A DNA stretch of 39,073 nt from Alphaproteobacteria bacterium (GTDB taxonomy: Bacteria; Pseudomonadota; Alphaproteobacteria; Micavibrionales; CSBR16-224): positions 1 to 39,073 of the forward strand of contig JAJFGX010000028.1 of the NCBI GenBank assembly GCA_021775895.1. Direction: 5' to 3'. How positions within the stretch are numbered: the first letter of the stretch is position 1; each line of letters starts with the position of its first letter. The translations under genes were made by a program, and so were the position numbers. Positions 1 through 6,948 of this stretch are shown here, piece by piece. The notes beneath the pieces are model-generated. The model searched no databases. It was not told the origin of the DNA and saw only the letters and a program-made list of their open reading frames with translations.

Positions 1-186
1 TCAACAGCATTACAAACAATCAACAATCTTGCTGATAGCTCTGAACATGATGAAGTTAACCTATATATAGAAAATATCAAATCTATTATTAACAATAAAG
101 TTAGAGCTAAAAATAGAGATGATAGAAATGAAAAAGCTAGAGATTTTAGACAATATGCCAAAGCAAGATTTAAACCCAATGGATAA
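1..186 (+). CDS. C-terminal end of an ankyrin-type paralog (partial)
   Basis: The first reading frame is open from base 1 to a TAA at 184-186, giving the last 61 residues of a protein whose start lies outside the window. The tail DRNEKARDFRQYAKARFK is almost the same as the end of the next gene (DRNEKAKEFRKYAKARFK), and the preceding helical stretch is also similar, so this is the upstream member of a tandem duplicated pair. No ankyrin repeat is visible in the fragment itself; the family assignment comes from the neighbour. Function is unknown. Confidence 0.75.
   Translation, partial: STALQTINNLADSSEHDEVNLYIENIKSIINNKVRAKNRDDRNEKARDFRQYAKARFKPNG
121..174 (+). repeat. Direct repeat, copy 1 (3' end of the upstream paralog)
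   Basis: These 54 bases match 788-841 without gaps at 50 positions by my hand alignment. They encode the shared basic C-terminal tail of the two ankyrin-type paralogs. The rest of the two genes, where it can be compared, is much more diverged. Confidence 0.8.
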
Positions 187-856
187 AAAATTTGATTTTG
201 ATTGGATACACGGTACTGTGGAGGAGCTTGAGAGCTTTGTTCAAGCCCATAGCCCCAATGTATATATAGCAAGGGGAATTATAACCGTAACCCCACTACT
301 GGAAACTATATTTCACGATCGTTTTGATTTAATGGAAGTACTGCTAGAGGCTAAAGCTGATCCCAATATGGACTTATATAATAATCCTGCAATTATTGTT
401 GCTCTTGAGCATAGGTTATCTCCAAAATATATTGAGAAACTTTTAGAGTTTGGGGCAACATTAGATGGACATAACTCTAAAAAACAAGGCGCAGTTGAAA
501 TAGCTATAAGCTTCATTCTACTCAATTTAGATATAAATCTTTCAAACAGAGAAATAGAAGACAATTTCGAATACGGAAAAAAGGACTATAATATGGCTTT
601 TGAGAAAATGAAGCTTGTATTAAAAAATAATGCGGATATACCAGCAAACACTATTGAAAAACTTGATAAGCTCATTCATAAAACTTCTGATTTTAGTCAA
701 GTTAATGAGTATGCTCAAAATATAAAAATAGAGATTGAAAATGAAATTAACAATCGATATAAAATAAAAAAACAACAACAATTAAATGATAGAAATGAAA
801 AAGCTAAAGAATTTAGAAAATATGCTAAAGCAAGATTTAAAGGTAAAACTCATTAA
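179..856 (+). CDS. Ankyrin-repeat-like protein, tandem paralog
   Basis: A 225-residue soluble protein without a signal peptide. Two consecutive segments resemble ankyrin repeats: TPLLETIFHDRFDLMEVLLE followed by AKADPN, then a second ending in LLEFGATLDG. The C-terminal third is charged and helical and ends in a basic tail shared with the upstream gene. I choose the ATG at 179 rather than the in-frame ATG at 119, because the earlier start would run through the 3' end of the upstream paralog; from 179 the gene overlaps the upstream stop by 8 bases (ATGGATAA), typical of coupled genes. Ankyrin repeats mediate protein-protein contacts and are common in host-associated bacteria. Partner and role are unknown. 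Confidence 0.7.
   Translation: MDKKFDFDWIHGTVEELESFVQAHSPNVYIARGIITVTPLLETIFHDRFDLMEVLLEAKADPNMDLYNNPAIIVALEHRLSPKYIEKLLEFGATLDGHNSKKQGAVEIAISFILLNLDINLSNREIEDNFEYGKKDYNMAFEKMKLVLKNNADIPANTIEKLDKLIHKTSDFSQVNEYAQNIKIEIENEINNRYKIKKQQQLNDRNEKAKEFRKYAKARFKGKTH
788..841 (+). repeat. Direct repeat, copy 2 (3' end of the ankyrin gene)
   Basis: Second copy of the 54-base repeat at 121-174, offset by 667 bases, about one gene length. The spacing fits a tandem gene duplication. Confidence 0.8.
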
Positions 857-896
857 ATATCTATTATAAATAATAAAATTGATATATATTAATAAA

Positions 897-1868
897 ATGA
901 AAAAGCAAAACACAAAAATATCGCAAAACAATACAATTCTGCTATCTGCTGGCGGAACGGGAGGACACTTATTTCCTGCAGAGGCGTTAGCCGTTGAATT
1001 CATATCTAGGGATAATAAAGTTATTTTTGCCACAGATGCTCGTGGAGAGAAATTTTACAATAAAAGCAGTCTAAAAAACGATAAAAATGTAAAAATGCAT
1101 GTTCTGCCATCTGCGACATGGGGTTCTGGTATAATAGGTAAGCTCTCAGCTATGATTACTATGGCTCTTGGTATTATCAAGGCTATGATATTATTAAAGA
1201 AAAACAAGGTTAACGCTGTTGTCGGTTTTGGTGGATACCCATCTTTTCCTGCTGTCTATGCCGCACAGATTTTAGGGGTGCCAACTATTCTGCATGAACA
1301 AAATGCAATTCTAGGCAAGGCAAACATAAGGCTGGCTATCAAAGCAAATCACATAGCAGTACCATTGCCAAATACTAAAGGGGTTGAGAAATATAAAGAT
1401 AAAACTACAGTAACAGGCAATCCTGTTCGTGGCGATATCCTTAATAAGCACAAAGCTAGTCCTGTAGCTTTAACTGAAAATGGAGAATTTAATATTTTTA
1501 TCATGGGTGGAAGCCAAGGCGCAAAAATTTTTGGAGATATAATCCCACAAGCCTTAGAGCTTTTACCACAACACTTACAGAAACGTATAAATTTAAACAT
1601 GCAGTGCCGTGCAGAACAAATTGAAGAAGTAAAAACAAAACTAGATGCTATTGGTATATCCGTAAATATACGTAGTTTCTTCACAGATGTTGCAGATAGG
1701 TTAGAGCAGTGTCACTTATTTATTGGCAGATCAGGAGCATCAACCGTAGCTGATGTAACAGTAATTGGAAGACCCGCTATTTTTGTACCAATGCAACATG
1801 CAGACCAACAACAAAAACTAAATGCCGATGTTATTGCAGATATTGGTGGTGCTTGGGTTATTACTTAA
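897..1868 (+). CDS. murG: MurG, lipid II-forming GlcNAc transferase, cut short by an in-frame stop
   Basis: MurG transfers GlcNAc from UDP-GlcNAc to lipid I on the inner face of the membrane, the last cytoplasmic step of peptidoglycan precursor synthesis. The glycine-rich loop GGTGGH is at residues 19-24. It is followed by HEQNAILGKAN, the GGSQGAK loop of the C-terminal domain, GRSGASTVAD and QHADQQQKLNAD, all in the usual order. The ATG at 897 is preferred to a TTG at 879, since it places the glycine-rich strand close to the N-terminus as in other MurGs. After 323 residues the frame meets TAA at 1866-1868, where homologs continue for roughly 60-70 residues; the lost part continues in the same frame at 1869-2078. 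All recognisable substrate-binding motifs lie before the stop. Confidence 0.85.
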   Translation: MKKQNTKISQNNTILLSAGGTGGHLFPAEALAVEFISRDNKVIFATDARGEKFYNKSSLKNDKNVKMHVLPSATWGSGIIGKLSAMITMALGIIKAMILLKKNKVNAVVGFGGYPSFPAVYAAQILGVPTILHEQNAILGKANIRLAIKANHIAVPLPNTKGVEKYKDKTTVTGNPVRGDILNKHKASPVALTENGEFNIFIMGGSQGAKIFGDIIPQALELLPQHLQKRINLNMQCRAEQIEEVKTKLDAIGISVNIRSFFTDVADRLEQCHLFIGRSGASTVADVTVIGRPAIFVPMQHADQQQKLNADVIADIGGAWVIT

Positions 1869-2078
1869 GATGGCTTCACTGCAGAGGCTTTGTCTATGCG
1901 TTTAGAGACTTTCTTTAATCTGCCAGAGACATTAGAAAAAGCGGCTCTATTAGCTGCAAGTTGTGGACGTATTAATGCAACTCAATATTTAGCTGATTGT
2001 GTTTATCATGTTTTAGGTTTAGAAACTACAAAGCAAAAAAACACTAAAGATAATGAAGATAAGGATATAGCAGCATGA
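1869..2078 (+). pseudogene. murG: 3' remainder of murG behind the in-frame TAA
   Basis: In the same frame as the upstream murG part and directly after its TAA, these codons give DGFTAEALSMRLETFFNLPE and then a helical stretch, which is what the C-terminal end of MurG looks like. One C-to-T change (CAA to TAA) would explain the break. It might still be made separately: AGAGG at 1883-1887 lies 8 bases before an ATG at 1896, which would give a 60-residue peptide, and a TTG at 1890 is also possible. Its TGA overlaps the murC start as ATGA, so translation reaching here would feed murC. Whether it is a dead remnant, a split-protein half, a readthrough product or an assembly error cannot be decided from sequence. 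Confidence 0.7.
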
Positions 2079-3550
2079 AAAAATGGCCTCTTGAAACAGG
2101 AGTTCTACACTTTATCGGTATTGGTGGTATTGGAGTTAGCGGTATTGCTGAAATAATGCATAGATTCGGCTATCAAGTACAAGGCTCAGATTCTAAAGCC
2201 AGTGCAAATACCAAACGCCTAGAAGAAAAAAATATTAATATATTTATTGGTCACGATGCTGATAATCTTAAAAATACTAAAGATAACAAACCAATTGAAG
2301 TAGTTGTTTATTCATCAGCAGTTAAACAGGATAACCCAGAAATTGTAGCTGCTAAGAAAAATAATATTCCCGTAATACGTAGAGCAGAAATGCTTGCAGA
2401 ATTAATGAGATTTAAGAATTCTATAGCGATTGCAGGAACACATGGTAAAACAACAACGACTTCATTAATTGGTCATGTAATGGAAAAAACAGAGCTTGAT
2501 CCAACTATAATAAATGGCGGTATTGCTAACTCCTACGGGAGCAACGTTCGCATAGGCGAGAGTGACTGGATGGTAGTTGAGGTTGATGAAAGTGACGGGA
2601 GCTTTACATTACTGCCCTCAAGTATTGGGGTAATCACCAATATTGACCCAGAACATATGGATTTCTATGACTCATTTGATGAAGTAAAAGATGCTTATCG
2701 TAAGTTTATTTACAATATACCATTCTATGGCTTTGCTGTTGCCTGCACAGATGATGATAATGTTAAATCTTTAATATCAGATTTACCACGCAAAATTATT
2801 AGCTATGGCTTTAAAGAAGGTAGTGATGTTAGAGCAACAAACCTACGCAATACAGCCGAAGGTATGCGTTTTGATGTCTCTGTTAATATAGACAAAGAAA
2901 ACCAAATAATAAATGATGTGCTACTACCGATGTTTGGGGCTCATAATGTTTTAAATGCATTATCCTGTATTGCTATCTGTACAAAAATTGGGGTATCAGT
3001 TGAGAGCATAAAACAAGCATTTGTAAGCTTTAAAGGTGTTAGGCGAAGGTTCACTACAACTGGCGTTGTTAATGGTATACGAATTATTGATGACTATGCC
3101 CATCACCCAAAAGAGATTAAAGCCGTATTAGGAACTGCCAAAGACATTGTGCGGAGAGAGAGTAATGGCGGGCGTATCATTGCTGTAATGCAGCCCCATA
3201 GATACTCTAGATTATCTGGGTTATTTGATGAATTTTGTGAAAGCTTTAGCGCCGCAGATGCCGTAATAATTGCTGATGTTTATACCGCAGGTGAAGAACC
3301 GATAGCCAACATTAATAAAACAACTCTAGTACAAGGCATTATCAATACAGGGCATAAACTGGTTCACTCTTTAGATAATGTAGAACAGCTACCAGAATTA
3401 ATCAAAAACGTAGCTACGCCTCATGATATGGTTTTATTCTTAGGTGCTGGCGATATTACAAGTTGGGCGCAAGCTCTACCAAATCAATTATTGGAATTAA
3501 ATGATAATGACAGCACCATTACACAATACGCAAACGACCTCTCTGCTTAA
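2075..3550 (+). CDS. murC: MurC, UDP-MurNAc:L-alanine ligase
   Basis: Cytoplasmic ATP-dependent ligase that adds L-alanine to UDP-MurNAc, the first amino acid of the peptidoglycan stem peptide. The N-terminal domain opens with LHFIGIGGIGVSGIAEIMHR and a GSDS dipeptide region. The ATP loop GTHGKTTTT is at residues 121-129, VEVDESDGSF follows, and DDYAHHPKEI marks the entry to the C-terminal ligase domain. At 491 residues it has the normal length. The ATG overlaps the preceding reading frame by ATGA, and the 3' end overlaps murB by about 50 bases, so murG-murC-murB are tightly coupled. Confidence 0.95.
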   Translation: MKKWPLETGVLHFIGIGGIGVSGIAEIMHRFGYQVQGSDSKASANTKRLEEKNINIFIGHDADNLKNTKDNKPIEVVVYSSAVKQDNPEIVAAKKNNIPVIRRAEMLAELMRFKNSIAIAGTHGKTTTTSLIGHVMEKTELDPTIINGGIANSYGSNVRIGESDWMVVEVDESDGSFTLLPSSIGVITNIDPEHMDFYDSFDEVKDAYRKFIYNIPFYGFAVACTDDDNVKSLISDLPRKIISYGFKEGSDVRATNLRNTAEGMRFDVSVNIDKENQIINDVLLPMFGAHNVLNALSCIAICTKIGVSVESIKQAFVSFKGVRRRFTTTGVVNGIRIIDDYAHHPKEIKAVLGTAKDIVRRESNGGRIIAVMQPHRYSRLSGLFDEFCESFSAADAVIIADVYTAGEEPIANINKTTLVQGIINTGHKLVHSLDNVEQLPELIKNVATPHDMVLFLGAGDITSWAQALPNQLLELNDNDSTITQYANDLSA

Positions 3551-4460
3551 GCGTCTACCAACAGTTAGAGGTAAATTGCGTGAGAATGTCCCTTTAGCAA
3601 ATCTAACATGGTTTCGTGTTGGTGGAGTGGCTGAAATAATGTTTCGTCCTTTAGACAAAGCAGACCTTGCTGATTTTCTAACAAATTGCCCCGAAGATAT
3701 TCCAATTACAGTATTGGGAGCAACTTCCAATATCTTAATACGTGATGGAGGAATATCTGGCGTTGTTATACGTATGTTAGCAAATTTTGGTGAAATTACA
3801 TTGCTAGAAGATAATGTAGTTTATGCAGGTTCAGCAGCTTTAGATGGAGCAGTAGCTAAATTTTGTGCCGAAAATGAATTAGGTGGTTTAGAATTCTTAT
3901 CTGGTATTCCAGGTTCAATTGGCGGTGGCTTAAAAATGAATGCTGGGGCATATGATGCAGAATTTAAAGATGTATTGTTATATGCAGATGCAATAGGTCG
4001 TGACGGCACATGTTATCGCTGGACTCCAGAGCAAATGGATATGCAGTATCGTAGCAACGAAGTTCCAGATGGCACTATATTTGTTGGTGCCGCTTTTAAG
4101 TCTAAACCAGATTCAAAAATAAACATCGAAAAGAAAATGTTGGAAATTAAAACGAAACGTGAGGCAAGCCAGCCTGTCAGGGAGAAAACAGGTGGCTCAA
4201 CATTTGCAAATCCCTGCAGAGACAATCCAAAAATTAGAAAACACGCATGGCAATTAATTGATGAGGCTGGTTGTCGTGGTTTAGTTATTGGTGGAGCTAA
4301 AATGTCAGAGAAACACTGTAATTTCATGATTAACACAGGCAATGCCACAGCGTATGACTTAGAAACTCTAGGTGAAACTGTCCGAATGCGTGTGCTTGAA
4401 ATCTCAGGAATTAACTTACGCTGGGAAATTAGACGTATTGGTGTTGACTTAGAAAAATAA
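3501..4460 (+). CDS. murB: MurB, UDP-N-acetylenolpyruvoylglucosamine reductase
   Basis: FAD-dependent enzyme that reduces UDP-GlcNAc-enolpyruvate with NADPH to UDP-MurNAc. The FAD-binding part shows TWFRVGG, GATSNILIRDGG and GIPGSIGGGLKMNAGAYD. The catalytic serine region REKTGGSTFANP, near residue 230, is intact, and WEIRRIG near the end matches the conserved C-terminal strand. There are two candidate starts, ATG at 3501 and ATG at 3507, both inside the 3' end of murC. Neither has a clear Shine-Dalgarno sequence, which fits translational coupling. Length (319 or 317 residues) is usual for the short MurB class. Confidence 0.93.
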   Translation: MIMTAPLHNTQTTSLLKRLPTVRGKLRENVPLANLTWFRVGGVAEIMFRPLDKADLADFLTNCPEDIPITVLGATSNILIRDGGISGVVIRMLANFGEITLLEDNVVYAGSAALDGAVAKFCAENELGGLEFLSGIPGSIGGGLKMNAGAYDAEFKDVLLYADAIGRDGTCYRWTPEQMDMQYRSNEVPDGTIFVGAAFKSKPDSKINIEKKMLEIKTKREASQPVREKTGGSTFANPCRDNPKIRKHAWQLIDEAGCRGLVIGGAKMSEKHCNFMINTGNATAYDLETLGETVRMRVLEISGINLRWEIRRIGVDLEK

Positions 4461-4476
4461 TATAAGGTTAGAAACT

Positions 4477-5715
4477 ATGCTTTCATTCGATGAATTAGTT
4501 GATGAAATAAAAAATGGTTGCAAGCCCAAGGAAGAATTCCGTATTGGGGTCGAACACGAACAATTTTCTTTTGATAAAACAACCAATGATCCCCTCACCT
4601 ATGATGGAAAAAAAGGCGTTGGCAATCTACTAAAAACTTTTGCAACTAAGTATAATTGGCAACAAGTCTTAGAAAACGGCAATCCAATTGCTTTAACTAA
4701 AGATAGAATGAGCCTGACCATTGAACCAGGGGGGCAAATTGAATATGCTGGCTCTCCTTTGTTATCTTTGCAAGATGTCAAAGATGAAATGACTGAATTT
4801 CAGAGTAACTTACATATAGTTGCAGATGAGCTTGGCATTGGTTTCCTACAAAAGGGCGTACACCCAAACTGGAAAATAAAAGATATTAATTTAATGCCCA
4901 AGGCAAGGTACAAAATCATGTCTGAATATATGCCTACTAAAGGTAAATATGGCTTGGATATGATGTTTAGAACCTGTGGAAGCCAGCTTAATCTTGATTA
5001 TAAAGATGAAGCAGACATGGTGATGAAATTTAGAGTTTGCCTTGCTGTGCAACCTATAATTATTGCATTAATGGCAAATTCCCAATATTTAGAGGGTAGC
5101 AACACTGGCTATGCTAGTTATAGAGCCCATATTTGGACTGATACAGATTCTGATAGGTGCGGTTTTCCTAGCTTTGTTTTTGATGATGATATGGGATTTG
5201 AAAAATATGTTGAATACGCTCTTGATGTGCCAATGTATTTTATTATCAGGGATAACAAATATATTAACATGGCAGGTAAATCTTTCCGTGAGTTTATGGC
5301 AGGGACACTTGCTGACTATGAAGGACAATATGCGACATTAAAAGACTGGCAAGACCATATAACTACGGTTTTTCCAGAGGTACGTTTAAAACAATATTTA
5401 GAGCTACGCAGTGCAGATAGTTGCTCCTATGAAATGGTGATGGCAATGACTGCCTTTTGGGTTGGAATTTTATACGATGATAACGCCTTAAATAAAACCT
5501 ATGATATTATAAAAAACTGGTCACCACAGGCAATTGAAGGATTATATATTAGTGCTTCAAAAGATGCGCTTGCTGGCGTGGTCGAGGCTCTGCCCTCAAT
5601 AAGAAGTTTAACCAAAGATTTGCTTGAAATTGCTAATGCTGGACTCAAAAATCAACCAGATAACAGTGAATTATTATATTTGTTAGAACCATTCTTCAAT
5701 CTAGCTAAAATCTAG
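4477..5715 (+). CDS. gshA: Plant-type glutamate-cysteine ligase
   Basis: Catalyses ATP-dependent joining of glutamate and cysteine, the first step of glutathione synthesis in the cytoplasm. The sequence follows the plant/alphaproteobacterial class (GCS2 family), not the E. coli class. FRIGVEHEQF near the N-terminus is the glutamate/metal site, then IEPGGQIEYAGSPL, MFRTCGSQLNLDYKDEADM, ANSQYLEGSNTGY, RAHIWTDTDSDRCG and LELRSADSCSYEMV with AFWVGILYD. At 412 residues it is a little shorter than typical members (about 450), without an obvious missing block. It starts 16 bases after murB and probably shares its transcript. The hairpin at 5738-5771 follows. Confidence 0.92.
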   Translation: MLSFDELVDEIKNGCKPKEEFRIGVEHEQFSFDKTTNDPLTYDGKKGVGNLLKTFATKYNWQQVLENGNPIALTKDRMSLTIEPGGQIEYAGSPLLSLQDVKDEMTEFQSNLHIVADELGIGFLQKGVHPNWKIKDINLMPKARYKIMSEYMPTKGKYGLDMMFRTCGSQLNLDYKDEADMVMKFRVCLAVQPIIIALMANSQYLEGSNTGYASYRAHIWTDTDSDRCGFPSFVFDDDMGFEKYVEYALDVPMYFIIRDNKYINMAGKSFREFMAGTLADYEGQYATLKDWQDHITTVFPEVRLKQYLELRSADSCSYEMVMAMTAFWVGILYDDNALNKTYDIIKNWSPQAIEGLYISASKDALAGVVEALPSIRSLTKDLLEIANAGLKNQPDNSELLYLLEPFFNLAKI

Positions 5716-5737
5716 CTAACAAATAATTATATAAAAA

Positions 5738-5771
5738 AAACACCCCGCCAAATTCCTAAGACGGGGTGTTT
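5738..5771. terminator. Bidirectional hairpin terminator between gshA and the pilin gene
   Basis: A perfect 10-base inverted repeat, AAACACCCCG at 5738-5747 and CGGGGTGTTT at 5762-5771, encloses a 14-base loop. Read on the minus strand the stem is followed by a run of eight T, a classic intrinsic terminator for the pilin gene. On the plus strand it is followed by TAATTATTA, a weaker terminator for the mur-gshA run. It lies between two convergent genes, where a shared terminator is expected. Confidence 0.85.
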
Positions 5772-5802
5772 AATTATTAAGCTATAAAGCTTTTCTAGTC
5801 GA

Positions 5803-6645
5803 TTATCCTTGGATCTGAATAATTAAACCACAATCTTTAGATTTTGACTGTTCGTTATAAACAAATGGCGCTGCGGCTCCAAAACAAGTAGCTGTTGTAC
5901 CATATGCTTGTGTTGTTCCAGTATCTGGCTGGCCATCATCAATTTTACGATCAATTTGTGCTGCACGTAAAGGTGATAAAGGTTGAATACCAGCAGTAGT
6001 GTTAACAATTGCACCAGGTGTGTTACGCAGTATCAGAACTGTACCCACAGGTGCGACTTGACTAGCACCAGCAGGACGTCCTGGCATATTAGCTGTACCA
6101 GGTGCACCAGCATCAGTTGCTGCATTACCATCAGAGTGCCCTACAAAGAAACCACCACCAATTTTTGCTGCTGGGTGTGTCTCGCCCCATACTGATGCTC
6201 CACCAGTACCACCAAGACGAACCGCTTGGTCTGTAGTGCCACCAATTAAGTCAGCAAGTAACATATGTACCCAAAATAATGTAGTTTCACCACCTACAGC
6301 TGCTGGCAATGCCGCTGCAACTGTAACTCCATTACCACTACCTGCCATATCAGGGGCACCAACTACTTGGTTACCTGCAGTTGCTGCTGTAGGGGCACAA
6401 GTACCAGCACAATTAGGCAAACGTGTTATTGCATTAGCCATATCCCCAGGCATAGCATTGAACGTGTCACGAAATGTTGTAACTGCCGCTTCATAAGATT
6501 TAACTTGAGAAACTGTTGATGCAATCCTTGCATTTTCCATCAGTTCCTGACCTTTTAAAATACCACCGATTAACAGGCCAATAATGGCCATCACGATGGC
6601 AAGTTCCACAAGTGTGAAACCTTTTTCGTTTTTCATTCTTTTCAT
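5803..6645 (-). CDS. Type IV pilin (MshA-like, prepilin-type N-terminus)
   Basis: The N-terminus MKRMKNEKG ends in the prepilin peptidase site: cleavage after G9 leaves FTLVELAIVMAIIGLLIGG, with the conserved glutamate at mature position 5. This helix anchors the subunit in the inner membrane before assembly and forms the fibre core after it. The remaining ~250 residues are rich in Ala, Gly and Thr, with two cysteines close together (NCAGTC) and two more near the C-terminus that could form the terminal disulfide loop. The start is set by AAAGGAG just upstream of the ATG. At 280 residues it is long for a major pilin. It is the only pilin in the window, last in the pilus locus, with its own upstream gap and a strong terminator, so it is probably the major subunit expressed separately. 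Confidence 0.88.
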   Translation of the reverse strand: MKRMKNEKGFTLVELAIVMAIIGLLIGGILKGQELMENARIASTVSQVKSYEAAVTTFRDTFNAMPGDMANAITRLPNCAGTCAPTAATAGNQVVGAPDMAGSGNGVTVAAALPAAVGGETTLFWVHMLLADLIGGTTDQAVRLGGTGGASVWGETHPAAKIGGGFFVGHSDGNAATDAGAPGTANMPGRPAGASQVAPVGTVLILRNTPGAIVNTTAGIQPLSPLRAAQIDRKIDDGQPDTGTTQAYGTTATCFGAAAPFVYNEQSKSKDCGLIIQIQG

Positions 6646-6669
6646 ATTTACTTCTCCTTTAGTTTAGCT

Positions 6670-6687
6670 CATGTAAACCTATACATG
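6670..6687. promoter_or_regulatory. Short palindrome in the pilin leader
   Basis: CATGTA at 6670-6675 and TACATG at 6682-6687 form a perfect 6-base inverted repeat with 6 bases between, about 25 bases upstream of the pilin start codon. It could be an operator or a leader hairpin. Short AT-rich palindromes also arise by chance. Confidence 0.25.
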
Positions 6688-6789
6688 ATAATTCGTAGTT
6701 TTCCCTTAAAACTTCCCAGATTGATTAAAACATAAAAACTATTAAAAAAACTTTAATATGCATCAATACTAGATAGCTTTGATAAAAGA

Positions 6790-6808
6790 GCATTTATTTT
6801 AAAAATGC
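6790..6808. promoter_or_regulatory. Short palindrome upstream of the pilin gene
   Basis: GCATTT at 6790-6795 and AAATGC at 6803-6808 form a perfect 6-base inverted repeat around ATTTTAA. It lies where a regulator of the pilin promoter could bind, about 150 bases before the start codon. There is no supporting second copy. Confidence 0.25.
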
Positions 6809-6948
6809 CTACTTCTATTTTGGAGCCTCTATCTTTCATTTTTCAACAAAAAAATAAACAAATTACTTTATTTCACGTACATTAACCCTCAATTTAACAA
6901 AATGAGGTGTGTTCTTATCATAATATATTGATTTAATGTGTTTTTAAA

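Larger units (their letters stand above)
6646..6948 (-). promoter_or_regulatory. 303-base upstream region of the pilin gene
   Basis: The longest gene-free stretch in the window. It must carry the pilin promoter and the 3' end of the regulator transcript. I see a good ribosome site (6651-6660) and two short inverted repeats (6670-6687 and 6790-6808). No convincing sigma-70 or sigma-54 promoter is visible; a TTGATG/AATAGT pair with 17-base spacing on the minus strand near 6760-6730 is only a weak guess. No small reading frame with a ribosome site is apparent. Confidence 0.5.

Noticed and set aside
119-178. ATG at 119 as start of the ankyrin gene
   Set aside because: It would translate the 3' coding region of the upstream paralog out of frame; the ATG at 179 overlapping the stop is more natural.
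1866-1868. UAA reassigned as a sense codon
   Set aside because: murC, murB, gshA neighbours and many other genes end normally at TAA with proteins of family length, so a general reassignment is not supported.
5983-6496. Plus-strand open frames opposite the pilin gene
   Set aside because: Their Cys/Thr/Ser- or Ala/Pro-rich sequences are complements of an Ala/Gly/Thr-rich pilin and have no ribosome site or family match.
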